NCBI GenBank assembly: GCA_947062475.1 | Contig: CAMSQA010000008.1 | Coordinates: 1 to 64,000, forward strand | DNA: 64,000 bases | DNA from: an uncultured Clostridia bacterium | Lineage (GTDB): Bacteria > Bacillota > Clostridia > Christensenellales > UBA1242 | Reading direction: 5' to 3' | Notes under the pieces: model-generated | The model's database searches: none | What the model saw: the letters and a program-made list of their open reading frames with translations, nothing else | Told to the model about the DNA's origin: nothing | Translations under genes and position numbers: made by a program | Shown: positions 8,373 to 16,066 of the stretch, piece after piece | Layout: each line of letters starts with the position of its first letter | Numbering within the stretch: the stretch's first letter is position 1

Positions 8373-9770
8373 ATGGAAATAAGTATAAAACTACACACCA
8401 CATTTGGGGGAGGTAGTGAAAAAGGTTGTTTAAGTAAAGAGGAAATAAAGACAGAGCTTAAAGTAAGCAAGGAATATTTAGAATTTGTTGAATTTATGCA
8501 AAATGAGAAAATTTCAGAACAAGTTTCCTATCAAATCGATAAATTTATTGATAGTGTAGCAAATGAATATGCTGGGAAGATTCCTAGAAAATATGATTAT
8601 GAGTTCAACAGAATTGTAGCTGGTCTTATGGGCTCTACTTGTTATATGCCAGACAATTTTGAAAAACTTAATGCAAAACCTATTGAAAATATCTTAAAAA
8701 TAGCAACTCAAGTAGAAAATAGTGGTCATCATTCAACATTTGGACATTCATTTCTCACTCTTGAAATTTCAGGTTTGCCAAAAGCTCTTGCAATGGTTTT
8801 AAACAACGAACATGATTATAATACCAGTGAGAAATCAGCAAGATATACTGTGATGAAAGATATAGAGCCAAAACAGAATGAGCTTTACAATAAATGGATT
8901 GAAATTTTTCAAAGAGAAATTATGAAAAAATATCCAAACGGAAGCAATAAATTTTTCGATCCAGACGGGAAAAAGGCTAGAAAACTTGCTCAAGAAAATG
9001 CAAGATATCTTATTTCTGTTTTTACTCCTACAAATATGGAATATACAGTAAATTTCAGACAACTCAACTATATTTGTCACTGGTTTGAAAAAGAGATAGA
9101 AAAACCTAGTAATAATTTTTATGCAGAGCTTATTCCATCAATGAAAGAATTTGTTGCTTTTTGTAAGCAAATGAATTTATATTCTGAAAAACTTGAGGAT
9201 GGAAAGAACAGAACTCTTTCTCTATTTGATAAACCAATCTTAAAGAAAAATTATTCAAGCACCTTTCAAGGTATATACAAAATGAGTTTTGCATGTCTAG
9301 CTCAAAATCAAAGACATAGAACGATTGATTTATCGATAAATGAGCTTAGCTTTGTAAATGATTTCAGTAAAATTAAAGATTTCTACATTCCACCAATTAT
9401 TGCTGATAATGAAAAGCTTAAAGCTGAATACTTAAAGGATATCTCCTCAGTTGCATATGCCTTGCCTCAGGGGACTTTACTTGAAGTGAACGAATCGGGC
9501 AAATTTGATGACTTTGTTTTGGAACTTGATGAGAGATTGTGTGCTTGTGCTCAGAAGGAAATTAGAGACCTTGCGCTTAATCAAACAAAAGAATACAGAG
9601 ATGCTCTCAAAAAGGAAGCAGATCAACTTAAATCGCCAAATAAAGAGATTGCTCTTGATATGGCTGATAAACTTGATAAAAAATCAAAGGGCTCAAGATG
9701 TACTTCAGGCTATAAATGCAAAGCCCCTTGTGGATTTCCAGATGGAGTGACACTTGAAAGTGAAGTTTAA
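8373..9770 (+). CDS. Tandem ThyX-like protein (FAD-dependent thymidylate synthase family)
   Basis: 465 residues, about twice the usual 210-250 of ThyX, which makes dTMP from dUMP with FAD and methylenetetrahydrofolate. Two ThyX-like halves are visible. The first has HHSTFGH (H119-H125) and ends in SARYT (155-159), matching the end of the RHRxxSxNExSxRY signature, but its RHR position reads NEH. The second has RHR (314-316) and SINELS (321-326), but lacks the terminal RY. Each half therefore keeps a complementary part of the signature. The C-terminus has a Cys-rich tail (CTSGYKCKAPC). The gene has its own promoter and a good SD. No other thymidylate synthase is in the window. Activity cannot be judged from sequence alone. 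Confidence 0.75.
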   Translation: MEISIKLHTTFGGGSEKGCLSKEEIKTELKVSKEYLEFVEFMQNEKISEQVSYQIDKFIDSVANEYAGKIPRKYDYEFNRIVAGLMGSTCYMPDNFEKLNAKPIENILKIATQVENSGHHSTFGHSFLTLEISGLPKALAMVLNNEHDYNTSEKSARYTVMKDIEPKQNELYNKWIEIFQREIMKKYPNGSNKFFDPDGKKARKLAQENARYLISVFTPTNMEYTVNFRQLNYICHWFEKEIEKPSNNFYAELIPSMKEFVAFCKQMNLYSEKLEDGKNRTLSLFDKPILKKNYSSTFQGIYKMSFACLAQNQRHRTIDLSINELSFVNDFSKIKDFYIPPIIADNEKLKAEYLKDISSVAYALPQGTLLEVNESGKFDDFVLELDERLCACAQKEIRDLALNQTKEYRDALKKEADQLKSPNKEIALDMADKLDKKSKGSRCTSGYKCKAPCGFPDGVTLESEV

Positions 9771-9774
9771 AAAA

Positions 9775-9800
9775 AGAAGGACTTAAAGGTCCTTTTTTTG
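9775..9800 (+). terminator. Terminator of the ThyX-like gene
   Basis: AAGGAC / GTCCTT stem followed by seven T. Confidence 0.8.
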
Positions 9801-9819
9801 TTGTGTGAATTTACATAAT

Positions 9820-9848
9820 AAAAAAACTAGGGATAATCCTAGTTTTTT
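9820..9848 (-). terminator. Terminator of rplJ-rplL
   Basis: AAAAACTAGG / CCTAGTTTTT stem with a T-run on both strands. It can act bidirectionally. Confidence 0.88.
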
Positions 9849-9879
9849 TGTATGCACAATATTCTTTTTTATATTTGAT

Positions 9880-10251
9880 TTATTTAAGTTTAACAGTTGC
9901 ACCAGCTTCTTTAAGCTTAGCTTCAAGAGCTTTAGCTTCTTCAGTTGGAACGTTTTCTTTAACAGCCTTAGGAGCACTTTCAACCAAAGCCTTAGCTTCG
10001 CCAAGACCAAGTCCAGTGATTTCTCTTACAACTTTGATTACTGCAATTTTGTTTGCACCAGCTTCAACAAGTTCAACAGTAAATTCAGATTTTTCTTCAG
10101 CAGCAGGAGCAGCTCCAGCAGCAGGAGCAGCAACAGCTACAGGAGCAGCTGCACTTACACCAAAAGTTTCTTCAAGTTCTTTTACAAGTTCAGAAACTTC
10201 AAGAACGCTCATAGATTTAATTTCTTCAACTAATTTTTTAATATCAGCCAT
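9880..10251 (-). CDS. rplL: Ribosomal protein L7/L12
   Basis: 123 residues, standard length. An N-terminal dimerisation helix region is followed by an Ala-rich hinge (about residues 36-52, [20 protein letters not shown]) and the C-terminal domain with [20 protein letters not shown] and [11 protein letters not shown], which recruits translation factors. It forms the ribosome stalk by binding L10. It lies about 80 bp after rplJ in the same transcript and has GGAGG before the ATG. Confidence 0.98.
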   Translation of the reverse strand: MADIKKLVEEIKSMSVLEVSELVKELEETFGVSAAAPVAVAAPAAGAAPAAEEKSEFTVELVEAGANKIAVIKVVREITGLGLGEAKALVESAPKAVKENVPTEEAKALEAKLKEAGATVKLK

Positions 10252-10334
10252 TTTAAATTCCTCCTCAATAATTTGTGGGTTTTTCCCAATTTTTAATTTA
10301 AATTTTTTAATCTGCTTTTTCAGTAGGGCAGAGA

Positions 10335-10850
10335 CTACTTTGTTGCAATAGCGTTTAATGCTCTTGCAAGCCCTTCAACAGGGGCAATCGCAACTCTAGC
10401 AAGCCCAGTAATAGGAGCATTGAGTGTGCGAAGAAGAGTAGCAATAAGAACTTCTTTGCTTGGAAGTTTTGCCAGAGCTTCAATTTCCTTGCTTTCAACG
10501 AAATTACCATTAAGTAAACCAAATTTTACGGTTAATTTCTTTGTCTTTTCAGCAGTTTCGCAAGTGATTTTTGGACCACTTACTTCATCTTCATAACTGA
10601 AAGCAACCGCACTTGTGCCGTGTAAATATTTTTCGGCACCATTGATTCCAAGTTCGTTGAGTGCAAGGAGCAATAATTTGTTTTTGTAGACTTTATATTC
10701 GCCGCCATTCTTTTTAAATTCACGACGCATATTTCCATCTTCAGCAACAGTAAGTGCATTGTAGTCAACGAAAGTCACAGATTTGGCTCTTGAGAGTTTT
10801 TCTTTGATTTCTTCAACTATCAATTTTTTTGCTTCTAAATTAGCACCCAT
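10335..10850 (-). CDS. rplJ: Ribosomal protein L10
   Basis: 171 residues, standard. L10 anchors L7/L12 dimers to 23S rRNA. Typical segments are [13 protein letters not shown], the [18 protein letters not shown] region that contacts rRNA, and a C-terminal helix for L7/L12 binding. AAAGGAGG precedes the ATG. Expression is likely controlled by L10 binding to its own leader upstream (10875-11017). In most Firmicutes this pair is followed directly by rpoB. Here rpoB is about 50 kb away on the other strand. Confidence 0.98.
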   Translation of the reverse strand: MGANLEAKKLIVEEIKEKLSRAKSVTFVDYNALTVAEDGNMRREFKKNGGEYKVYKNKLLLLALNELGINGAEKYLHGTSAVAFSYEDEVSGPKITCETAEKTKKLTVKFGLLNGNFVESKEIEALAKLPSKEVLIATLLRTLNAPITGLARVAIAPVEGLARALNAIATK

Positions 10851-10874
10851 GAAATCTTTTCCTCCTTTATTGAA

Positions 10875-11017
10875 TATTGTGCTATTAAAACAAAATCTCT
10901 ATGCCTTCGGAAAAAAGCATAGAGAAAAATTCTATATATACTTCTTTCCTCGGCAAGCACATTTTAAAATGTTTATGATTGACGCTTGCTGTCTTTGGAT
11001 AAGATTTTATTTCAACT
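10875..11017 (-). promoter_or_regulatory. L10 (rplJ) leader with attenuator hairpin
   Basis: The roughly 170-nt leader between promoter and rplJ carries a GCAAGC/GCTTGC helix, then the CTTGCCGAGGAAAGAAG stretch that resembles the known L10-binding leader of Firmicutes. A terminator-like hairpin CTCTATGC/GCATAGAG (10897-10924) is followed by TTTTGTTTT. Known mechanism: excess L10 or L10(L12)4 binds the leader and promotes premature termination. Confidence 0.8.
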
Positions 11018-11022
11018 CTTTT

Positions 11023-11050
11023 ATTATACATATTTTTTTGAAGATGTCAA
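11023..11050 (-). promoter_or_regulatory. Sigma-A promoter of rplJ-rplL
   Basis: Minus strand TTGACA (11050-11045), 16-bp spacer, TATAAT (11028-11023). Confidence 0.88.
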
Positions 11051-11139
11051 CACTTTTTGCTTAAAAATTTGAATAAATTTCTCTCATTAATGCAAGACTT
11101 GACAAAATGGAGAGAAGTATAATTAAATAATGAGGAATT

Positions 11140-11240
11140 ATGGCTTATAAAAAAAAATTAAATCAAACAAAGAATTACTAACGGAAAAAATCAAACTCGA
11201 AGGCAGTAGGATAAATCTTATTAAAAAGTCTGTCATTTGA
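11140..11240 (+). pseudogene. Small possible ORF interrupted at an A9 tract
   Basis: GAGG precedes an ATG at 11140. The frame closes after 13 codons, but inserting one A in the nine-A run (11149-11157) would join it to a coding-like frame to TGA at 11238, about 33 residues and Lys/Glu-rich (ending in RINLIKKSVI). It could be a remnant, a sequencing slip or slippage-expressed. It overlaps the terminator at 11223. Apart from this and the leuS promoter, 11051-11306 holds nothing I can identify. Confidence 0.25.
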
Positions 11241-11252
11241 TAGACTTTTTAT
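11223..11252 (+). terminator. Terminator hairpin before leuS
   Basis: AAAAAGTCT / AGACTTTTT stem, 10-nt loop. It ends where the leuS -35 begins. Confidence 0.75.
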
Positions 11253-11281
11253 TTGACTTTTTTATATAATTTTGATAAAAT
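11253..11281 (+). promoter_or_regulatory. Sigma-A promoter of leuS
   Basis: TTGACT (11253-11258), 17-bp spacer, TAAAAT (11276-11281). GCGGAGG lies 7 nt before the ATG. Confidence 0.75.
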
Positions 11282-11306
11282 ATTCGCATAAAGCGGAGGA
11301 AAGACA

Positions 11307-13712
11307 ATGGATTTTAAAGCAAACGAAAAAAAATGGCAGAAGATTTGGGAAAAAGAAGAAAAGTTTAAAGCAATAGATTTTTCTAAAAAGCCTAAATACT
11401 ATATTTTGGTTGAATTTCCTTACCCAAGCGGGAGCGGTCTGCATGTAGGCCATACTCCAAGCCAAATTGCAATGGATATTATTGCAAGAAAAAGAAGGGC
11501 TGAGGGATATAATGTGCTTTATCCTATAGGTTGGGATGCTTTTGGCTTGCCAACAGAGAATTATGCTATTAAAAATGGTATTTCGCCAATAAAGGCAACT
11601 TCAGATAATATTGCAAATTTTACAAGACAAATTAAAAGTCTTGGTATTTCTTTTGATTGGTCGAGAGAGATAAATACAACAGCAGAAGATTATTACAAAT
11701 GGACACAGTGGATTTTCTTGCAATTCTATAAAAAAGGTCTTGCATACAAATCAACTGCAAATATCAATTGGTGTCCAAACTGCAAAATTGGTCTTTCAAA
11801 TGAAGAGAGTGAGGGTGGTGTTTGTGAAAGATGTGGCAGTCCAACAGTGCAAAAGCCAAAAACTCAATGGATGCTTAAAATGAGCGAATATTCAGAAAAA
11901 CTTCTTGATGGGCTTAATGAAACAAATTATTGGGAAAATATCAAAACTATGCAACGCAATTGGATAGGTAAAAGTAGTGGAACGCTTCTTCACTGCAAGC
12001 TTGAAAGTGGAGAAAAATTTGATGTTTTTACAACTTGTATCGAGACAGTTTGTGGAATAACATATTTTGTTCTTGCACCAGAGCATGAACTTATCGAAAA
12101 ACTGAAAGATAAAATCAAGAATTATGATGAAGTAAAAAAATATATAGAAAAAACTCAAAGCAAAACTGAATTTGAAAGAAGTCAAATGCTAAAAGAAAAA
12201 ACAGGTTGCATCTTGGAAGGAATTTATGCAATCAATCCAATAAATGGGAAAAAAGTGCCTGTATTTATTGGTGACTATGTTCTTGCAGGGTATGGTAGCG
12301 GTGCTGTCATGGCTGTTCCAACACATGACCAAAGAGATTATGATTTTGCAAAACTCTTCTCACTTCCAATGATAGAAGTTATCTCAGGTGGTGATGTTTC
12401 GACAAAGGCATTTGAAAAAGTTGATTATCTCGGGAAAGGGTGTCGTCTTATAAATTCTGGTGAATTTGACGGATTAACAGTTGAAGAGGCCAAAGACTCA
12501 ATCAATGCTTATCTTGAAAAAAATGGCTTAGGCGAAAAAATCAACACTTACAAGATGCGTGACTGGGTTTTCTCTCGTCAAAGATATTGGGGAGAACCTG
12601 TGCCAATCGTTTATTGCGAGAAGTGCGGTTTTGTGCCTGTGCCTGACGATCAACTTCCTGTTACTTTGCCAAAAGTTGAAAGTTATAAACCTACTGATGA
12701 CGGTGAAAGCCCTCTTTCATTAATAGAAGATTGGGTAAATACAACTTGCCCACATTGTGGCGGGAAGGCAAAACGCGAAACTGATGTTATGCCAAACTGG
12801 GCAGGATCTAGTTGGTATTGGCTACGATATATGGATCCTCATAACGACAAAGAATTTGCTTCACTTGATAAAATTAAATACTGGGATAAAGTTGATCTCT
12901 ATAATGGTGGAGGCGAACATGTGACAAGACACCTTCTTTATGCAAGATTTTGGCATAAATTCCTTTATGACAATGGGCTTGTTTCAAATTCAGAACCATT
13001 TGACAGAAGAGTGCAACAGGGGATTATTCTTGCGGCAGATGGCTCAAAGATGAGCAAATCTCGCGGTAATGTAGTTGACCCAATGAAATACGTTGAAGAA
13101 TATGGTGCAGATGTGACAAGAATTGCACATATGTTTATGGGTGATTATTGTGAAACAAAACCTTGGAGAGAAGATATTTTTAAACCTTGTGAAAGACTTT
13201 TAAATCGCATTGTCGCACTGGGTGACAAAGTTGACAAAAACATTAAGAGTGAGAATAAACTTATTTTGGCTCAAAGTATCAAAAAGGTTTCAGAGGATAT
13301 TGAAGGACTGAAGTTTAATACAGCTGTTTCACAAATAATGGTGCTTACAAATGCTCTTGAAAAAGTTGAAAAAATAAGCGAAGAAGATTATAAAGTATTG
13401 TTAAGTCTTACTTGTCCTTTCGCACCACATACAGCCGAAGAGCTATGGCAGGATAAGGGCTTTGAGGGTAGAGTAGATGATAAATGGCCAAGTTTTAATG
13501 AAAAAGATTTAATTGAAAATCTTGTAGAAATTGCAGTGCAAATAAACTCAAAGATTGTGACAAGATTGTTGATTGACCCAACTCTTTCTCAAGAAGAAAT
13601 TCTTACAAATGTTAAGTCAGATGAAACTGTCAAAAATTTGATTGAGGACAAGGAAATTGTCAAAGAAATCTATGTCCCAAAGAGAATAGTAAATATCATT
13701 ATAAAAGGATAA
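11307..13712 (+). CDS. leuS: Leucyl-tRNA synthetase
   Basis: 801 residues, normal for bacterial LeuRS. It charges tRNA-Leu. HIGH-type HVGH is at residues 46-49 and KMSKS at 581-585. A zinc-binding insertion (WCPNC...CERCG, about 153-178) and a second Cys cluster (CEKCG, CPHCG) are present. The CP1 editing domain is present (about 220-400) and keeps the HDQRD motif (340-344, whose Asp handles mischarged amino acids). However, the threonine-rich peptide, normally TTRPDT, reads TTCIET (242-247), so editing may be altered. No T-box was recognised upstream. A strong terminator follows. Confidence 0.97.
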   Translation: MDFKANEKKWQKIWEKEEKFKAIDFSKKPKYYILVEFPYPSGSGLHVGHTPSQIAMDIIARKRRAEGYNVLYPIGWDAFGLPTENYAIKNGISPIKATSDNIANFTRQIKSLGISFDWSREINTTAEDYYKWTQWIFLQFYKKGLAYKSTANINWCPNCKIGLSNEESEGGVCERCGSPTVQKPKTQWMLKMSEYSEKLLDGLNETNYWENIKTMQRNWIGKSSGTLLHCKLESGEKFDVFTTCIETVCGITYFVLAPEHELIEKLKDKIKNYDEVKKYIEKTQSKTEFERSQMLKEKTGCILEGIYAINPINGKKVPVFIGDYVLAGYGSGAVMAVPTHDQRDYDFAKLFSLPMIEVISGGDVSTKAFEKVDYLGKGCRLINSGEFDGLTVEEAKDSINAYLEKNGLGEKINTYKMRDWVFSRQRYWGEPVPIVYCEKCGFVPVPDDQLPVTLPKVESYKPTDDGESPLSLIEDWVNTTCPHCGGKAKRETDVMPNWAGSSWYWLRYMDPHNDKEFASLDKIKYWDKVDLYNGGGEHVTRHLLYARFWHKFLYDNGLVSNSEPFDRRVQQGIILAADGSKMSKSRGNVVDPMKYVEEYGADVTRIAHMFMGDYCETKPWREDIFKPCERLLNRIVALGDKVDKNIKSENKLILAQSIKKVSEDIEGLKFNTAVSQIMVLTNALEKVEKISEEDYKVLLSLTCPFAPHTAEELWQDKGFEGRVDDKWPSFNEKDLIENLVEIAVQINSKIVTRLLIDPTLSQEEILTNVKSDETVKNLIEDKEIVKEIYVPKRIVNIIIKG

Positions 13713-13751
13713 AAAAATCATAGAAAATCTATGCAAAATTTATTTATAAAA

Positions 13752-13785
13752 AAAATCTGCATATTTACATTGCAGATTTTTTTAA
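13752..13785 (+). terminator. Terminator of leuS
   Basis: AAAAATCTGCA / TGCAGATTTTT stem with a T-run. Confidence 0.92.
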
Positions 13786-13854
13786 GCTTTAAAACTTAGA
13801 TTTGTAATATTTATTATAAATCTTTAGCAATCTTTTATCTAAATAAGACAAAGC

Positions 13855-13977
13855 TTATTTTTGATTTTCTTCCGGAATATCATAAAATGCTTCCGCAATA
13901 GCAAAAGTCATAATTATGTCATCTGTAAAGTTGCAAAAAGGATCAAAACGATGGAAATTTTTTCTTCTAATTTGCAA
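13855..13977 (-). pseudogene. Short coding-like remnant (about 40 codons)
   Basis: A minus-strand frame closed by TAA at 13855 has coding-like composition (FHRFDPFCNFTDDII, then MTFAIAEAFYDIPEE). It has only a TTG as a possible start and no SD, and lies right behind the terminator of the next gene. It may be the tail of a decayed gene or a short peptide. I do not recognise it. Confidence 0.3.
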
Positions 13978-13978
13978 A

Positions 13979-14011
13979 TAAAAAAACTAAACCATAGTTT
14001 GGCTTAGTTTT
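13979..14011 (-). terminator. Terminator of the acidic membrane protein gene
   Basis: Minus strand AAAACTAAG... / ...TTTAGTTTT stem followed by T residues. Confidence 0.75.
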
Positions 14012-14016
14012 ATTTT

Positions 14017-14889
14017 TTATTTATTGTCATCATTGTTGTCAGAATCAACTTTTTTCTTAAGTTCTTCAATGAATTTATCAAATTCATCATCAAAATTTTC
14101 TTTAGTTTCATCTGTATCTTTGATTTCTTCTGCTACTTCTTCAGAAATTTCTTCTTCTATTTCATCACTTTCATTTTCTTCAACTGTTTCTTCAACAACT
14201 TCTTCGTTTTCAGTCTCTTCTTTAGCTTCTACTTCTTCAATTATTTCATCAGTAGTTTCATTTTCATCATTTTCTTCAACTTCTTCTACTAATTCATCGG
14301 AAATTGCAGTTTCTTCAACTGTTTCTTCAACAACTTCTTCGTTTTCAGTTTCGTTTTCTTCAATTTCTTCTTGTTCTTCAACTTCTTCAGTTTCTGCAAG
14401 TGCTACAATATCTTCAGCTTGGTTTTCTTCAACTTCTTCATCGTTTTCAATTTCAACTACATCTTCTTCAACATTTTCAAGAAAGAGAGGAGCAGCTGTC
14501 AAGCTTTCATTATTTTCAGTCAATTCTTCTTGATCGAGTTCATTATTTTCATTCATTTCGTCAACTGCTTCAAAGTCAGCACCATGTTTGCTGTATAGAG
14601 CTTTTGCAACGATAACGATCATTCCAAAAATAAATATAGAAAGTATAAGTGCAATTACAAGAGCTAATATTTCATTCTTTCTTAAACCGTCTATAAAACT
14701 TAAAATCAAATACATCCAAGAAGTGCAAGCGATAAAAGGTGCCAAAAGTGAAAGGGCAGCAGCCTTAGCAAAAGAGTTTAATTGTTTGGCATATTTAATA
14801 GCCAAAAGAGTTGTTGCAATTGAAATAACTGCGAAGATAATTCCTAAAGAAAGTGCAGCGATTTGAGATACTTTCATAAAATCTAACAT
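14017..14889 (-). CDS. Membrane protein with long acidic low-complexity tail
   Basis: 290 residues, family not recognised. Three hydrophobic segments (about residues 7-31, 42-66 and 75-98) form a small membrane domain. From about residue 105 to the end it is almost entirely Glu, Asp, Asn, Val and Thr, with VEE/ENE motifs. The tail contains a duplicated ENEEVVEETVEE block. GGAGG precedes the ATG at 14889, which is preferred over an internal ATG four codons on. The charged tail is probably cytoplasmic or a disordered spacer, but its role is unknown. The gene stands alone with its own terminator. Confidence 0.7.
   Translation of the reverse strand: MLDFMKVSQIAALSLGIIFAVISIATTLLAIKYAKQLNSFAKAAALSLLAPFIACTSWMYLILSFIDGLRKNEILALVIALILSIFIFGMIVIVAKALYSKHGADFEAVDEMNENNELDQEELTENNESLTAAPLFLENVEEDVVEIENDEEVEENQAEDIVALAETEEVEEQEEIEENETENEEVVEETVEETAISDELVEEVEENDENETTDEIIEEVEAKEETENEEVVEETVEENESDEIEEEISEEVAEEIKDTDETKENFDDEFDKFIEELKKKVDSDNNDDNK
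14175..14349. repeat. 40-bp direct repeat in the acidic tail
   Basis: Bases 14175-14214 and 14310-14349 are identical (40 bp, 135 bp apart). They encode the repeated acidic block. Confidence 0.85.
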
Positions 14890-14968
14890 AAATCCTCCAT
14901 AATTATCATTATTTTAGCACAATTGAAAATGTTTGTCAATAATGTTTTTTCTTTTATTTAAAAATGTT

Positions 14969-14996
14969 TTGAAATTTTATAATTTTAGGTTATACT
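14969..14996 (+). promoter_or_regulatory. Sigma-A promoter of the envelope protein at 15027
   Basis: TTGAAA (14969-14974), 16-bp spacer, TATACT (14991-14996). Confidence 0.7.
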
Positions 14997-15026
14997 AATA
15001 AAGAAGTTTAATTCATTATTTGGCTT

Positions 15027-15974
15027 ATGAATGCAAAAGTAAAAATTAGTAAACAAAAAATGTTGATAATTATTTCAACTATAATATTGTCGGTGCTTGC
15101 AATTATTGGTCTTGCAACAGCTTTTTTGCTTAGTTATAATGGTTATTCGCCAGCACAGCCTGTTGTTTTTGATGATGGTAAAAATATTTATATTTCATGT
15201 CAGGCAAACGAAAATTATAACGGATATCGTTTTAAATTTTCTTCAAGTGACAATGAAATAATAATTGACAGTAAGACAAATATTATTTCTTCTTCGGATG
15301 CCATTAAAAATAATGTCAAACTTGGTGTGACATATGATATTTCTGCATGTTATTTGGCTGATAAAGAGGGTAACAATAGTGAATATAGCAAAGAAATTAA
15401 ATGGCAATGTTGTCAATATCTTGCCTCTCCTAAAATTGAGTTTAAAGAAGAACAAAAACTTTTGATATGGGATGCAGTTGAAAATGCTGATTTCTATAAA
15501 GTTTTTATAAGTGGAATAACAGAACCATTTACAGTGACAGAGCAAAAGTTTGACTTAAACTCAATAGAGGGTGGTGAGCGGACTTTTTCTGTGATAGCTG
15601 ACGTAAATGAAAATAAAACATATCTTAAAGCTAGTGTATCATCAAATGAGATAAACATAAGATTAATTCAAACTTTGCCAAGTTTTAGCTCGAGTAGTTT
15701 TAATATAAATACAAAAATTCTTACTTCGCGTTGCAGCGAAAGATATGAAAATGTTGAAATTATCTTAAATACAACTCATTATTTTATTAAAAATCCAAAG
15801 GTAAGCTTTAGCAACGGATTTTATTCTTACAATATAGATTTAAGTTTGATTTATGACAACCAAACTTTGATAGGCATATTGCCAATGAGTAAAGATGAAT
15901 TTAATGTGGCAGACAGAGATAACATTTTGTATATTACTGTTCAATTGCCAGAAAGCTCTGAAACTGAAATATAA
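15027..15974 (+). CDS. Membrane-anchored extracellular protein, Ig/FnIII-like
   Basis: 315 residues, family not recognised. A single N-terminal hydrophobic segment (residues 12-36) acts as signal anchor. The rest is a beta-rich exposed region. The segment around residues 130-190 (IEFKEEQKLLIWDAVENADFYKVFI, then a VTEQKFDLNSI region) has the 'W...V..A..Y.V' spacing of fibronectin type III domains. There is no clear SD before the ATG, and the predicted leader is only about 24 nt. It ends 92 bp before the germination operon but probably does not belong to it, because a separate forespore-type promoter lies between. Confidence 0.6.
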   Translation: MNAKVKISKQKMLIIISTIILSVLAIIGLATAFLLSYNGYSPAQPVVFDDGKNIYISCQANENYNGYRFKFSSSDNEIIIDSKTNIISSSDAIKNNVKLGVTYDISACYLADKEGNNSEYSKEIKWQCCQYLASPKIEFKEEQKLLIWDAVENADFYKVFISGITEPFTVTEQKFDLNSIEGGERTFSVIADVNENKTYLKASVSSNEINIRLIQTLPSFSSSSFNINTKILTSRCSERYENVEIILNTTHYFIKNPKVSFSNGFYSYNIDLSLIYDNQTLIGILPMSKDEFNVADRDNILYITVQLPESSETEI

Positions 15975-16018
15975 TTGCCAATATTAATATTTTTATAAAT
16001 TATTAGATATAAAGCATA

Positions 16019-16048
16019 GTATTAAAATAAAATCTTTAAGACATACTA
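16019..16048 (+). promoter_or_regulatory. Candidate sigma-G promoter of the ger operon
   Basis: GTATT (16019-16023), 18-bp spacer, CATACTA (16042-16048). The -10 matches the forespore sigma-G consensus CATNHTA fully and the -35 matches GHATR in 4 of 5. The position, 19 nt before gerA, fits. Confidence 0.55.
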
Positions 16049-16066
16049 ACACAAAAAGGTGGATGT

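Noticed and set aside
9848-10351. Long Ala/Ser-rich frame on the plus strand opposite rplL
   Set aside because: It is the complement of the Ala-rich hinge of L7/L12. It has no ribosome site or promoter.
11099-11123. Promoter TTGACA...TATAAT for the small frame at 11140
   Set aside because: The spacer is only 13 bp, too short for sigma-A.
11060-11306. T-box riboswitch before leuS
   Set aside because: No T-box GGTGG-type sequence and no specifier-loop stem. The hairpin at 11223-11252 precedes the leuS promoter.
14024-14533. Ser-rich plus-strand frame
   Set aside because: It is a mirror of the Glu-rich tail of the minus-strand membrane protein.
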